This document shows positions 1-6,340 of a stretch of DNA of 8,489 nucleotides, piece by piece. The position numbers and the translations under genes are program-made. The notes under the pieces were generated by a model. That model saw only the letters and a list, made by a program, of their open reading frames with translations. It did not search any database and had not been told where the DNA came from. The stretch is from an uncultured Azospirillum sp. (GTDB taxonomy: Bacteria > Pseudomonadota > Alphaproteobacteria > Azospirillales > Azospirillaceae), in contig CALGOL010000463.1 in assembly GCA_937960755.1 (NCBI GenBank), positions 1 through 8,489 of the forward strand, given 5' to 3'. Numbering within the stretch: the stretch's first letter is position 1; each line of letters begins with the position of its first letter.

Positions 1-336
1 CGTCGCTGGTCCCGGCAGGCTTTCCGGCAGTTCGGCGGCGCGCAGGGTGAAGCTGGCGGCGTGGCCGTCGCCAGCGTCTAATTTTATAAGATGATCCGCC
101 CGCAGCGTCGCGGTGAAGCTGAACGTTCCATCGTCGCCGGAGACGCCGCTATACACCATGGCGCCGCCGGCTTCCGCCGTCACCACAACGCCTTGCGCGC
201 GGTCGCCGCCGCTGAAATAGCCGTAACCGGAAACCACAGCGCCCTCGGCCGCGGCGAACAGGCGGACTTTATGGGCTTCGGCCGGGCCGAGCGCCGCCAG
301 CCAGACGACAAGGGCGAGGGAAAGAAGACGAATCAT
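1..336 (-). CDS. nikL: NikL-type periplasmic component of nickel ECF transporter (partial, C-terminus beyond window)
   Basis: The 112 visible residues run off the left edge in frame. They begin with a signal peptide (MIR, then a hydrophobic stretch to residue 18) ending in an A-E-A site, so the mature protein would start at His22 (HKVRLFAAAEG). Next comes a small beta-rich carboxypeptidase-regulatory-like region with GYGYFSGGDRAQGV (residues 38-50), DDGTFSFT (68-75) and DHLIKLDAGDGH (81-92). This pattern is typical of the NikL/CbiL accessory proteins of nickel and cobalt ECF transporters, which usually end in a membrane helix; that part is not in the window. The ATG overlaps the nikM stop as ATGA (333-336), which indicates translational coupling. 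Its role is probably to support metal delivery to NikM at the outer face of the inner membrane. Nickel rather than cobalt is inferred from the neighbouring NikK-like gene and hydrogenase. Confidence 0.8.
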   Translation of the reverse strand, partial: MIRLLSLALVVWLAALGPAEAHKVRLFAAAEGAVVSGYGYFSGGDRAQGVVVTAEAGGAMVYSGVSGDDGTFSFTATLRADHLIKLDAGDGHAASFTLRAAELPESLPGPAT

Positions 337-959
337 GCCTGCGCCTCCTGCGGCGGGGCGAAGTATTCCGGCTTCACCCGCAGCGCTAACCCCAGGGCCG
401 CCGCGGTGACGCAGCCTTCGATCACGGCCACCGGCAGGTGCGACAGCAGCGCCAGTTGCGCCGCCGCCAGCAATTGCCCGCCGCTCAACGCCAGCGCCAA
501 GGCCATCAGCACGGCGGTCAGCATCACCGCCAAGCCCGCCGCCAAACCGCCGGCAAGGCTGACGCGGCGGTCGGCGACGCCGTAACGAGTCAAGGCGAGG
601 CGGAACAAGACTCCGGCCAACACCGCCGGCGCCGCCATATTGACGACATTGACGCCAAGCGCCGCCAAGCCGCCAAAACCGAACATCGCCGCCTGCAACA
701 GCACGCTGACCGCCACGGCGGGAAACGCCGCCCAGCCGAGAAACGCCCCGGCCAACCCGTTCAAGATCAGATGCACGCTGCCGGCGCCAACCGGGAAATG
801 CACCATGGCGGCGACGAAGCAGGCGGCGGACAGCAAGGCGGCGTGGGGTATGCGCTCCGTCTCCAACCGGCGCAGGCCATAGGCGCAGCCCGCCGCGGCG
901 AGGATCGCCCCCGCCGCCAGCACCGGCCCTGACAATACGCCGTCCGGGATATGCGCCAT
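333..959 (-). CDS. nikM: NikM/CbiM family substrate-binding membrane subunit of nickel ECF transporter
   Basis: This 208-residue, strongly hydrophobic protein is the S-component that binds the metal ion in ECF-type Ni/Co importers of the inner membrane. It starts with the family hallmark MAHIPDGVLS. Other conserved blocks are HFPVGAGSVHLILNG (residues 54-68), GFGGLAALGVNVVNM (94-108) and HLPVAVIEG (174-182). In NikM structures the free N-terminus, the His near it and a second His (His67 in the characterised protein) bind Ni2+. Here His3 becomes position 2 if Met1 is removed before Ala, and His63 in SVHL is the likely counterpart of the second ligand. A Shine-Dalgarno run AGGGGG sits 8 bases before the ATG. 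The gene follows nikK by 26 bases and overlaps nikL by 4. CbiM, the cobalt paralogue, is the main alternative. NikQ and NikO, the other transporter parts, would lie past the left edge. Confidence 0.92.
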   Translation of the reverse strand: MAHIPDGVLSGPVLAAGAILAAAGCAYGLRRLETERIPHAALLSAACFVAAMVHFPVGAGSVHLILNGLAGAFLGWAAFPAVAVSVLLQAAMFGFGGLAALGVNVVNMAAPAVLAGVLFRLALTRYGVADRRVSLAGGLAAGLAVMLTAVLMALALALSGGQLLAAAQLALLSHLPVAVIEGCVTAAALGLALRVKPEYFAPPQEAQA

Positions 960-985
960 GCCGCCCGCCCCCTCGGTTTAGCGGT

Positions 986-1759
986 TTACTTCATGTCCAC
1001 CGTCTTGACCCAAATGGTCCCGCCCATTTCGATCTTGCGCGCCTTGCCGTCCGGCGCCTTCAGCGTCTTGTCGGATTCCGCCAGGGCGTTGAACGCCCAC
1101 CAGCCGCCGCGCGGCATGGCGTAGGCGAAAACGCCGCGGTCGTCGGCCTTAATCACCTGGGTGATGAAGGGGTCGGACGGCGCCTTGACCGAACCGTCAT
1201 TGCGCCATTCCACCTCAATCTCGGCGAAGGGCAAGGGCTTGCCGTCCTTCTTGACGATTCCGCGGAACAGATTGCCGGTCCACAGGCCGTAGGGCCGGGC
1301 CAACGGCTGGATTTCGATGGGAAAACCGATCGCCGCGTCCCAGTCCTCGCCACCGCCGAAATCGGCGACCACCTTGGTGTAATGGACGATGAACTTGCCT
1401 TCCGCCGGCTCCCAATAGGGTTGCGGCTCCAGGTAAAACAGATAGGCGCCCGGCTCCTTAAAGGCGTATTCCGCCTTGAACGCCTGCTTGTCATCGCGTT
1501 TGACCGCGGTCAGCGCCGCTTTCAGATCGGTTTTCTTGCCGCCGACCTGCACGCCGAAGCGCACAGGCGCCGCCATCTCCATCGTCGGGCCGCGCTCCAT
1601 CGGATGGGTGAAGGCGATGTCGAGGTTGACCTTACGGTCACCTTCCACATCGACGATGTCGGCGGAAGGGATCATTTCAAGAAAGTGACCTTGCGCCGGC
1701 GCCGCGGTCAAAGCGGGAGCCAGGAGCAACGGGGCGAGTAAGGCGAGGCGGCGGATCAT
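986..1759 (-). CDS. nikK: NikK-like periplasmic nickel-transport component (DUF4198 family)
   Basis: The 257-residue product has a clear Sec signal peptide: MIRR, then a Leu/Ala-rich core, then A-Q-G at residues 22-24. The mature protein would start at His25 (HFLEMIPSADIV). The body is beta-rich. It includes FTHPMERGPTMEM (50-62), EPQPYWEPAEGKFIVHYTKV (111-130) and a C-terminal carboxypeptidase-regulatory-like segment with GNLFRGIVKKDGKPLPFAEIEVEW (162-185) and PRGGWWAF (216-223). This is the DUF4198 architecture found in NikK, an accessory periplasmic protein encoded with NikM and NikL in nickel ECF operons. It is first in the operon, directly behind the 1774-1821 inverted repeat. A GAGGG ribosome site lies about 11 bases before the ATG. 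The exact biochemical role of NikK is not firmly established; extracytoplasmic nickel capture is the usual inference. Confidence 0.85.
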   Translation of the reverse strand: MIRRLALLAPLLLAPALTAAPAQGHFLEMIPSADIVDVEGDRKVNLDIAFTHPMERGPTMEMAAPVRFGVQVGGKKTDLKAALTAVKRDDKQAFKAEYAFKEPGAYLFYLEPQPYWEPAEGKFIVHYTKVVADFGGGEDWDAAIGFPIEIQPLARPYGLWTGNLFRGIVKKDGKPLPFAEIEVEWRNDGSVKAPSDPFITQVIKADDRGVFAYAMPRGGWWAFNALAESDKTLKAPDGKARKIEMGGTIWVKTVDMK

Positions 1760-1773
1760 CGCGGGCTTATCCC

Positions 1774-1821
1774 TCTAATCGTATGAAGTAATAATTTTTT
1801 ATAATTATTCATACGATTAGA
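1774..1821 (-). promoter_or_regulatory. Probable operator/promoter of nikKML: 14-base perfect inverted repeat, NikR-like half-sites
   Basis: Arms TCTAATCGTATGAA (1774-1787) and TTCATACGATTAGA (1808-1821) are perfect reverse complements around a 20-base spacer made almost entirely of A and T. The spacer offers -10-like hexamers on the minus strand (TATAAA at 1803-1798), with a possible -35 TTGTCT at 1824-1819, although the 15-base gap is short. The element ends 14 bases before the nikK start codon. Each arm contains the NikR half-site known from E. coli (GTATGA and TCATAC). The gap between them is 22 bases here against 16 in the E. coli nik operator, so the regulator may be a divergent NikR or another dimeric repressor. 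If transcribed, the same repeat could fold into an RNA hairpin whose base touches the nikK ribosome site. Confidence 0.7.
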
Positions 1822-1827
1822 CAAAGA

Positions 1828-1854
1828 TCAAGCCGGCGCGGCCGGCCGGCTTGA
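1828..1854 (-). terminator. GC-rich hairpin downstream of the Anbu gene, weak terminator candidate
   Basis: A 10-base perfect stem, TCAAGCCGGC (1828-1837) with GCCGGCTTGA (1845-1854), encloses a 7-base loop. It lies 22 bases past the Anbu stop codon and just before the nikK operator, which is where a terminator would be expected. On the minus strand, however, the T-run (1859-1854) precedes the stem, and only a poor T-rich stretch (ATCTTTGTCT) follows. It may therefore terminate weakly or act only as an mRNA 3' end structure. Confidence 0.4.
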
Positions 1855-1876
1855 AAAAACTTTACGCCTGATCGGC

Positions 1877-2599
1877 TTAGGGAAGCAAGGACGGCAGCCA
1901 CGGGCCGTCGGGCATTTCCTCCACCAGCTTGGTGATGTTGACGTTCCACCAGCGGCGCTGTTCGACCAGGTCGTCGTAATCGTAGTTAGCGGTGCGCCAC
2001 GACCGGGACTTGGTCTGATAGAGCACCATGTCGATGGGATATCCCACGTCGGTGGAGGAGAAGCGGGTCGAATCGAACGACAGATAGGCCAGCTTCAGCG
2101 CGGTTTCCTGATTGGTGTCGTAGCGCAGCGCGCGGTCGAGGATCGGCTTGCCGTAGGCGGTGGCGCCGATGGACAGGTAGGGCGTGCGCTCGTCCACCTC
2201 GATCCAGTTGCCCTCTGGATAGACCAGATACATGGTGGGCTCGGCGTCGTCGGCCAATTGGCCGCCCAGGATGGCGTGCAGATTGAAGTGCAGGCGCGAC
2301 GCCTCCAGCGCCTCCTTGTCTTCCTCCGCCACCTTGCGCAGGCATTCGGTGAACGCGGTGACGGCGTCCAGCATGGTGGTGTAGTTGTCGGAGCGCAGCC
2401 GGCTCATGTCGCGGCGCAGATAGGCCAGGGTCTTGTCGCGCACGCTGCGCAGCCCCGACGACATGATGAAGAAGCGCGCGCCGCCGGCGCCCATCATGGT
2501 GACTTTGCGGGCGGCGGAAAGCTGCGAGCCGCTGGTGATGCGGCCGTCGGCCAGGGCCACCAGCCCGTCAGCGGTTTTAATGCCCAAACAATAGGTCAT
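1877..2599 (-). CDS. Anbu-type (ancestral beta subunit) proteasome-like peptidase
   Basis: The product is 240 residues when started at the ATG at 2599. It matches the bacterial Anbu family (COG3484), an Ntn-hydrolase related to HslV and 20S beta subunits. After Met removal the chain begins TYCLGIKTADGLVALADGR, which gives the expected catalytic Thr1, Asp17 and a basic residue in the next strand (Lys31). A later MSSGLRSVRDKT fits the Anbu pattern around the conserved Ser-Ser-Gly turn. This start is preferred over the ATG at 2626 because it exposes Thr1 and has AAGGGGG (2608-2614) 8 bases upstream; the longer start would bury the nucleophile. The usual Anbu neighbours (transglutaminase-like, alpha-E and ATP-grasp proteins) are absent from the window. 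Instead it follows the ATPase-DUF4276 pair by 66 bases on the same strand. Cytoplasmic; the substrate is unknown for the family. Confidence 0.85.
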   Translation of the reverse strand: MTYCLGIKTADGLVALADGRITSGSQLSAARKVTMMGAGGARFFIMSSGLRSVRDKTLAYLRRDMSRLRSDNYTTMLDAVTAFTECLRKVAEEDKEALEASRLHFNLHAILGGQLADDAEPTMYLVYPEGNWIEVDERTPYLSIGATAYGKPILDRALRYDTNQETALKLAYLSFDSTRFSSTDVGYPIDMVLYQTKSRSWRTANYDYDDLVEQRRWWNVNITKLVEEMPDGPWLPSLLP

Positions 2600-2618
2600 A
2601 CCCTGTTCCCCCTTGGCC

Positions 2619-2636
2619 CCGCACATAGACGTGCGG
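2619..2636 (-). other. Short hairpin in the leader of the Anbu gene
   Basis: CCGCAC and GTGCGG form a perfect 6-base stem with a 6-base loop that contains the upstream in-frame ATG (2624-2626). It lies just before the Shine-Dalgarno run at 2608-2614. No T-run follows on either strand, so it is not a convincing terminator between the DUF4276 gene and the Anbu gene. In RNA it would hide the upstream ATG, which agrees with use of the start at 2599. Confidence 0.3.
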
Positions 2637-2665
2637 CCCCGCGGTAGCGTTTCCCAAGGGCAATG

Positions 2666-3259
2666 TCAACCAGGCAAGGAAGCCAGGAAACCCGGCAGGC
2701 GTTGGATAAGGCGGTCGAAGGAACGGGCGCTGCGGGCTTGCCTCAGATCAAATCGGGCGGCCAGCCGTTGTTGATGCTCGGTCTCTTTATAGCCGTTCGG
2801 CATTCGCCGTCCGAGCCAGCCCTTGGCGTCGCGAATTTCTTCAAAATATTCAGGCGCCGTCAAATCAACCGGTAAACCGCAAACCCCCTGCAACGACGGC
2901 GCGGCGGCGATGAACCACGTTTCGAACTCCCGCCGGGCGAGGACGACGAGATAAGGAACGTCGCCGCGCACGCCCTTGGCGGCAGCCAACAGCTTTGGCC
3001 CCAAGGTCGCCGGGCAGTCGTCTTCGCAGTCCATCAGGATCAACACGCCGCCTTGTTCTTGCGCCGCCTTGCCCGCCGCCAAGAAAACATGGCGGTGAAA
3101 TTCTTTACCCATTTGGAAGAAAGCCTGGGCCTTCACTCGCGCCGGCTCATTAACCGTCAGCCATTGCGACGGTTCAAGCGCTTGATACAAACGACGCAGC
3201 AATACGGGAACAGCGGTTACTTCGCCGTGACCTTCGACGATGGGGGCGACGAACGGCAT
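2666..3259 (-). CDS. DUF4276 family protein, TOPRIM-like, partner of the upstream AAA ATPase
   Basis: The 197-residue protein starts MPFVAPIVEGHGEVTAVPVLLRRL, the typical DUF4276 opening with a Glu at the end of a first beta strand (Glu9). It continues with an acidic motif after another strand, LILMDCEDD (residues 73-81), and REFETWFIAA (110-119). The Glu followed by an Asp-rich strand end is the layout of a TOPRIM metal-binding fold as found in OLD-family nucleases; nuclease activity is inferred, not shown. The ATG is 3 bases after the ATPase stop codon and has only a weak ribosome site, so translation is probably coupled to the ATPase. DUF4276 genes are commonly found beside AAA ATPases of this type. 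By analogy with PARIS or split OLD systems, the ATPase would sense or load and this protein would cut or act as effector. The C-terminus (FDRLIQRLPGFL) is typical of the family and complete. Confidence 0.82.
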   Translation of the reverse strand: MPFVAPIVEGHGEVTAVPVLLRRLYQALEPSQWLTVNEPARVKAQAFFQMGKEFHRHVFLAAGKAAQEQGGVLILMDCEDDCPATLGPKLLAAAKGVRGDVPYLVVLARREFETWFIAAAPSLQGVCGLPVDLTAPEYFEEIRDAKGWLGRRMPNGYKETEHQQRLAARFDLRQARSARSFDRLIQRLPGFLASLPG

Positions 3260-3262
3260 AGC

Positions 3263-4474
3263 TTAACGCTCGCCATGATCGAACAGCTTGTATTGCCGAT
3301 CCGAATTCTCGAGCGATTTTTTGTCTATGGCGATTTGATTTTGGCGCAGCAGTTCGCCGGGGGTGAATAGCCGCTCTTTCAGCGCATTGCGCCCCGCTTC
3401 GTCAATCGGACCGATTCGGGTGACGCCGTCGATATTGTCCACCGCCAGCAATTCATCAGCGTTGATGTCGGGATCGTCCAGCAAGTCCGGGCTATGGCTG
3501 GTGGCGATCAATTGGCAATGCGCCGCCCCCTGCCGCAGCGCCGACAGCAACACCTTCGCGGCGGCGGGATGGAGAGCGCTTTCCGGCTCCTCCAGCCCGA
3601 TCAAGAGCGGCGCCGCCACGCCGGGCGTCGGCGCCGACGCCTGATAAACCGCCAACAAGACGCCGAGCGCCCGCAATGTGCCGTCCGACATGGCCGACGC
3701 CGGAAATTTCCACGGGTTGGCTTGCCCTTTGACGCGTTGGTGAAACTGAATTGTCTCCATTGTCGCGAGCGTACGCCCGTCGACCCTGACGACGCCAGGC
3801 ACGATGCGTTCAAGCTGTCCGCTGATTTGCTCTCGCGCTTGGTCGGAAAGCTGGTGCAGCACGCTGGCGGCGTTGCTCCCATCGCGCCGCAATACGCCGC
3901 TTGGGTCCGGTCTTTGAAGTGCGGAAATTGCATTGGGGTTAAGATTATAAACCTCAATACATGACAGTGCGTCAAAAATCGGTCGAAATTCAGGAATGCC
4001 AGCAGCATTGACGAGGAAAAGCCGATCAGGAAGCGACGGGGGCAACGGCTTCACCGACGAATCAACCAAGACGCCGGCCTCGACCCGAAAGAAATGGCTG
4101 CGGGGGTTTAAAGCGTCGGTGGCGTGGATCGCGCATTCTTCGACTTGAACCTCATAGCCCCGATCCGTCTTCGAGCCTATGCTGAAGGCGTAATGTCCCG
4201 TCTCGCCGGCAGGCAGGACAAAGTCCAACCGCAGCGAGAAGTGCGTCGGATGGCCGCCCGATTTGCGCCGAACCTCGCCGATGCCGCCGCGGTCGCGCAA
4301 GGCGTGGTCCAACGACGTGCGCAAGGCTTCCGCCACAAAACGTAGCGCATCAAGGAAATTGCTTTTGCCCGCCCCGTTCAACCCGAGCAGAAAAGTCAAC
4401 GCCCCCAGTTTGACCCGGCAGCGGGCGATGCTCTTATAGTTGCGGATCGTCACCTGACGGATGAAGGCGGGCAT
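3263..4474 (-). CDS. SMC/ABC-like AAA family ATPase (AAA_21 type), probable defence-module ATPase
   Basis: The product is 403 residues from the ATG at 4474. The N-terminus MPAFIRQVTIRNYKSIARCR is the usual opening of RecF/OLD-like ATPases. Walker A is GLNGAGKSN (residues 31-39). The ABC-type signature region is AMSDGTLRAL (261-270). Walker B is LLIGLEEPESALHP (290-303), and a switch motif follows in TSHSPDLLD (325-333). The middle part (about 60-250) is the variable arm region expected for this fold. There is no fused TOPRIM domain; a separate DUF4276 gene follows 3 bases later. The open frame continues upstream through hybC, but that extension reads the opposite of hybC codon usage and crosses its terminator, so it was discarded. 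The ribosome site is weak (GGAAA about 11 bases away). AT-rich patches near 3270-3340 and 3925-3985 differ from the hydrogenase genes and hint at separate acquisition. Confidence 0.85.
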   Translation of the reverse strand: MPAFIRQVTIRNYKSIARCRVKLGALTFLLGLNGAGKSNFLDALRFVAEALRTSLDHALRDRGGIGEVRRKSGGHPTHFSLRLDFVLPAGETGHYAFSIGSKTDRGYEVQVEECAIHATDALNPRSHFFRVEAGVLVDSSVKPLPPSLPDRLFLVNAAGIPEFRPIFDALSCIEVYNLNPNAISALQRPDPSGVLRRDGSNAASVLHQLSDQAREQISGQLERIVPGVVRVDGRTLATMETIQFHQRVKGQANPWKFPASAMSDGTLRALGVLLAVYQASAPTPGVAAPLLIGLEEPESALHPAAAKVLLSALRQGAAHCQLIATSHSPDLLDDPDINADELLAVDNIDGVTRIGPIDEAGRNALKERLFTPGELLRQNQIAIDKKSLENSDRQYKLFDHGER

Positions 4475-4509
4475 AGCGGCGTGTTTCCGGGTTGGCTCCA
4501 GACGGCGGC

Positions 4510-4515
4510 AGTATA
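4510..4515 (-). promoter_or_regulatory. Candidate -10 box for the ATPase-DUF4276 operon
   Basis: On the minus strand TATACT (4515-4510) matches the sigma-70 -10 consensus in five of six positions. It lies 35 bases before the ATPase ATG and downstream of the hyb terminator, so the pair plausibly has its own promoter. No good -35 hexamer sits at the normal distance; TTGGCT is present but about 21 bases away. Confidence 0.35.
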
Positions 4516-4556
4516 GCCGCAAAACCGCCATCGCCCAGCCAAGGCTTTTCCCGGAT

Positions 4557-4590
4557 AAAGAAAAACCCTCCCGCCGAGGCGGGAGGGCTT
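4557..4590 (-). terminator. Intrinsic terminator of the hyb operon
   Basis: On the minus strand a near-perfect stem CCCTCCCGCC / GGCGGGAGGG (4587-4566) with a minimal loop is followed by TTTTTCTTT (4565-4557). It starts 30 bases after the hybC stop codon. This is a classical rho-independent terminator and separates the hydrogenase operon from the ATPase-DUF4276 pair. Confidence 0.92.
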
Positions 4591-4617
4591 CCTCACCGGA
4601 CAGATTATGGAGCGGCT

Positions 4618-6321
4618 TTAAGCCACCTTCACCTGATAGGTGTTCTTCGATTCGGTGTCGGTGACGTGCACGGCGCAGGCCAAGCACGGGTCGAACGAGT
4701 GCATGGTGCGGATGATTTCCAGCGGCTGCGACGGATCGGCCACCGGCACATCCAACAGCGACGCCTCGTAAGCGGAAATCTGCTCGTTCTCGTCCCGCGG
4801 ACCGGCGTTCCAGGTGGTCGGCACGACGGCTTGATAGTTCTTGATCTTGCCGTTTTCGATGACGACCCAGTGGGACAGCATGCCGCGCGGCGCTTCGTAG
4901 AAGCCGAAACCCCGCACTTCGCCCTTGGGGAACACCGGCTTGTTCCAGGTGGTGAAGTCGCCCTTGGCGATGTTCTCCATCAACAAGGTCCACTGGTTGG
5001 TCAATTCCTCCATCAGCACGACGCAGCGCACCGCGCGGGCGGCGTGACGGCCGATGGTGGAATGCAGCGCCTCGACGCCGACCTTGGTTCCGGCGACGGC
5101 CGACACCTTGTCCAACGCCGCATGCACCCAGAACTTGGTGCGCTCGTGACCCGAAGCGTACAGCCCCAGCACATTGGCCAACGGGCCGACCTGACAGCGC
5201 TTGCCGTAGAAGGTCGGCGACTTGATCCACGAATACTTGCCGTCGTCCTGCCAATCGGTGTACTCGGCGACGGTTTCGCCTTCGTAGGGATGCAGCGCGC
5301 CCTTGCCGCCCTTATACCACGAATGCTTGACCGACTCCTTGACGCCCTTTTCGAAGAACGGGTCGTAGAAATCCTTCACCGGCGTGAACTTCGACAAATC
5401 GCCGTCGTCGATGTAGCCGGACGGCAGGGCGAACTTGGTGCCCTTGGTGTCGATCGGCATGTCGGGGATCGACAGATAGTTGACCACGCCGCGGCCCAGC
5501 GTCGTCCAGTCGGCGTAGAGCGCGCCCACCGTGCAAACGTCGGGGATGTAGACTTGCGTCACGAAATTCTGCACGTCGTCGATCAGCTTCTTGATGAACA
5601 TCAGCTTTTCGAGCGTCAGCGTGCTTTGGCTGTCCAGATTGATCGGGTTGGCGACGCCGCCCACCGCGATGTTCTGGATATGCGGGGTCTTAGACCCCAA
5701 AATCGCCACCACCTTATTGATTTCACGCTGATAATGCAGCGCTTGCAGGTAGTGGGTCGCCGCCATCAGATTGGCTTCCGGCGGCAGCTTCATCGCCGGA
5801 TGGCCCCAGTAGCCGGAGCCGAACACGCCCAACTGACCGGTGGAGACGAACGCCGCCAGCTTCTTTTGCGCTTCGGCGAAGTCGCTGACCGAGTTCTTGT
5901 GCCAATCGGACAGGGATTGCGCCAGCTTGGCGGTCGCCGCCGGGTCGGCTTTCAGCGCCGACACGATATCGACGAAGTCCAGCGCCGACAGGTGATAAAA
6001 GTGAACGATGGCGTCGTGAACGAAATGGGCGCCTTGGATCAGATTGCGGATGTACTGGGCGTTGAGCGGCACTTCCATCTTCAGCGCGTTTTCAACCGCG
6101 CGCACCGAAGTGATGGCGTGAACCGTGGTGCAGACGCCGCAGATGCGCTGGGCGAACACCCAGGCGTCGCGCGGGTCTTTGCCCAACAGAATCTGTTCAA
6201 TGCCGCGCCACATCTGGCCGGACGCCCACGCCTTGGTGATCTTGCCGCCGTCAACGTCGCATTCCACGCGCAGGTGGCCTTCGATGCGGGTGATGGGATC
6301 GACTACAACTCGCTGAGCCAT
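4618..6321 (-). CDS. hybC: [NiFe] hydrogenase large subunit, HybC type (group 1, hydrogenase-2 like)
   Basis: The product is 567 residues, the same length as E. coli HybC. It is the catalytic subunit that splits or forms H2 at a Ni-Fe(CN)2CO centre on the periplasmic side. Nickel ligands are present in both expected motifs: RICGVCTTVH (Cys61, Cys64) and DPCLACAVH (Cys546, Cys549). RIEGH (12-16) and APRGMLSHW near the C-terminal third are also conserved. The 15 residues after His552 (VTDTESKNTYQVKVA) form the tail that a HybD-type protease removes after nickel insertion. Export would occur by hitch-hiking on the Tat signal of the small subunit. I chose the ATG at 6321 (MAQRVVVDPITR, matching the E. 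coli start) because AGGAG lies 9 bases away; the ATG at 6327 would leave only 3. It follows hybB closely and ends the operon. Confidence 0.97.
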   Translation of the reverse strand: MAQRVVVDPITRIEGHLRVECDVDGGKITKAWASGQMWRGIEQILLGKDPRDAWVFAQRICGVCTTVHAITSVRAVENALKMEVPLNAQYIRNLIQGAHFVHDAIVHFYHLSALDFVDIVSALKADPAATAKLAQSLSDWHKNSVSDFAEAQKKLAAFVSTGQLGVFGSGYWGHPAMKLPPEANLMAATHYLQALHYQREINKVVAILGSKTPHIQNIAVGGVANPINLDSQSTLTLEKLMFIKKLIDDVQNFVTQVYIPDVCTVGALYADWTTLGRGVVNYLSIPDMPIDTKGTKFALPSGYIDDGDLSKFTPVKDFYDPFFEKGVKESVKHSWYKGGKGALHPYEGETVAEYTDWQDDGKYSWIKSPTFYGKRCQVGPLANVLGLYASGHERTKFWVHAALDKVSAVAGTKVGVEALHSTIGRHAARAVRCVVLMEELTNQWTLLMENIAKGDFTTWNKPVFPKGEVRGFGFYEAPRGMLSHWVVIENGKIKNYQAVVPTTWNAGPRDENEQISAYEASLLDVPVADPSQPLEIIRTMHSFDPCLACAVHVTDTESKNTYQVKVA

Positions 6322-6330
6322 TTTCATAGT

Positions 6331-6335
6331 CTCCT
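6331..6335 (-). promoter_or_regulatory. Ribosome binding site of hybC (decides the start codon)
   Basis: AGGAG on the minus strand ends 9 bases before the ATG at 6321 and only 3 bases before the alternative ATG at 6327. The spacing favours the internal methionine, which also matches the N-terminus of E. coli HybC. Confidence 0.65.
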
Positions 6336-6340
6336 AAAGA

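Noticed and set aside
91..932. Overlapping plus-strand frames opposite nikL and nikM
   Set aside because: Their composition is that of antisense GC-rich DNA. The minus-strand genes have clear family motifs and a coupled ATGA junction.
1774..1821. Canonical E. coli-type NikR operator
   Set aside because: The half-site sequences match but the gap is 22 bases, not 16. It is therefore reported only as NikR-like.
2619..2636. Terminator between the DUF4276 gene and the Anbu gene
   Set aside because: The stem is only 6 bases long and no T-run follows on either strand.
4475..5254. 260-residue upstream extension of the ATPase frame
   Set aside because: It runs through hybC in another frame and across the hyb terminator. 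The conserved ATPase N-terminus begins at the ATG at 4474.
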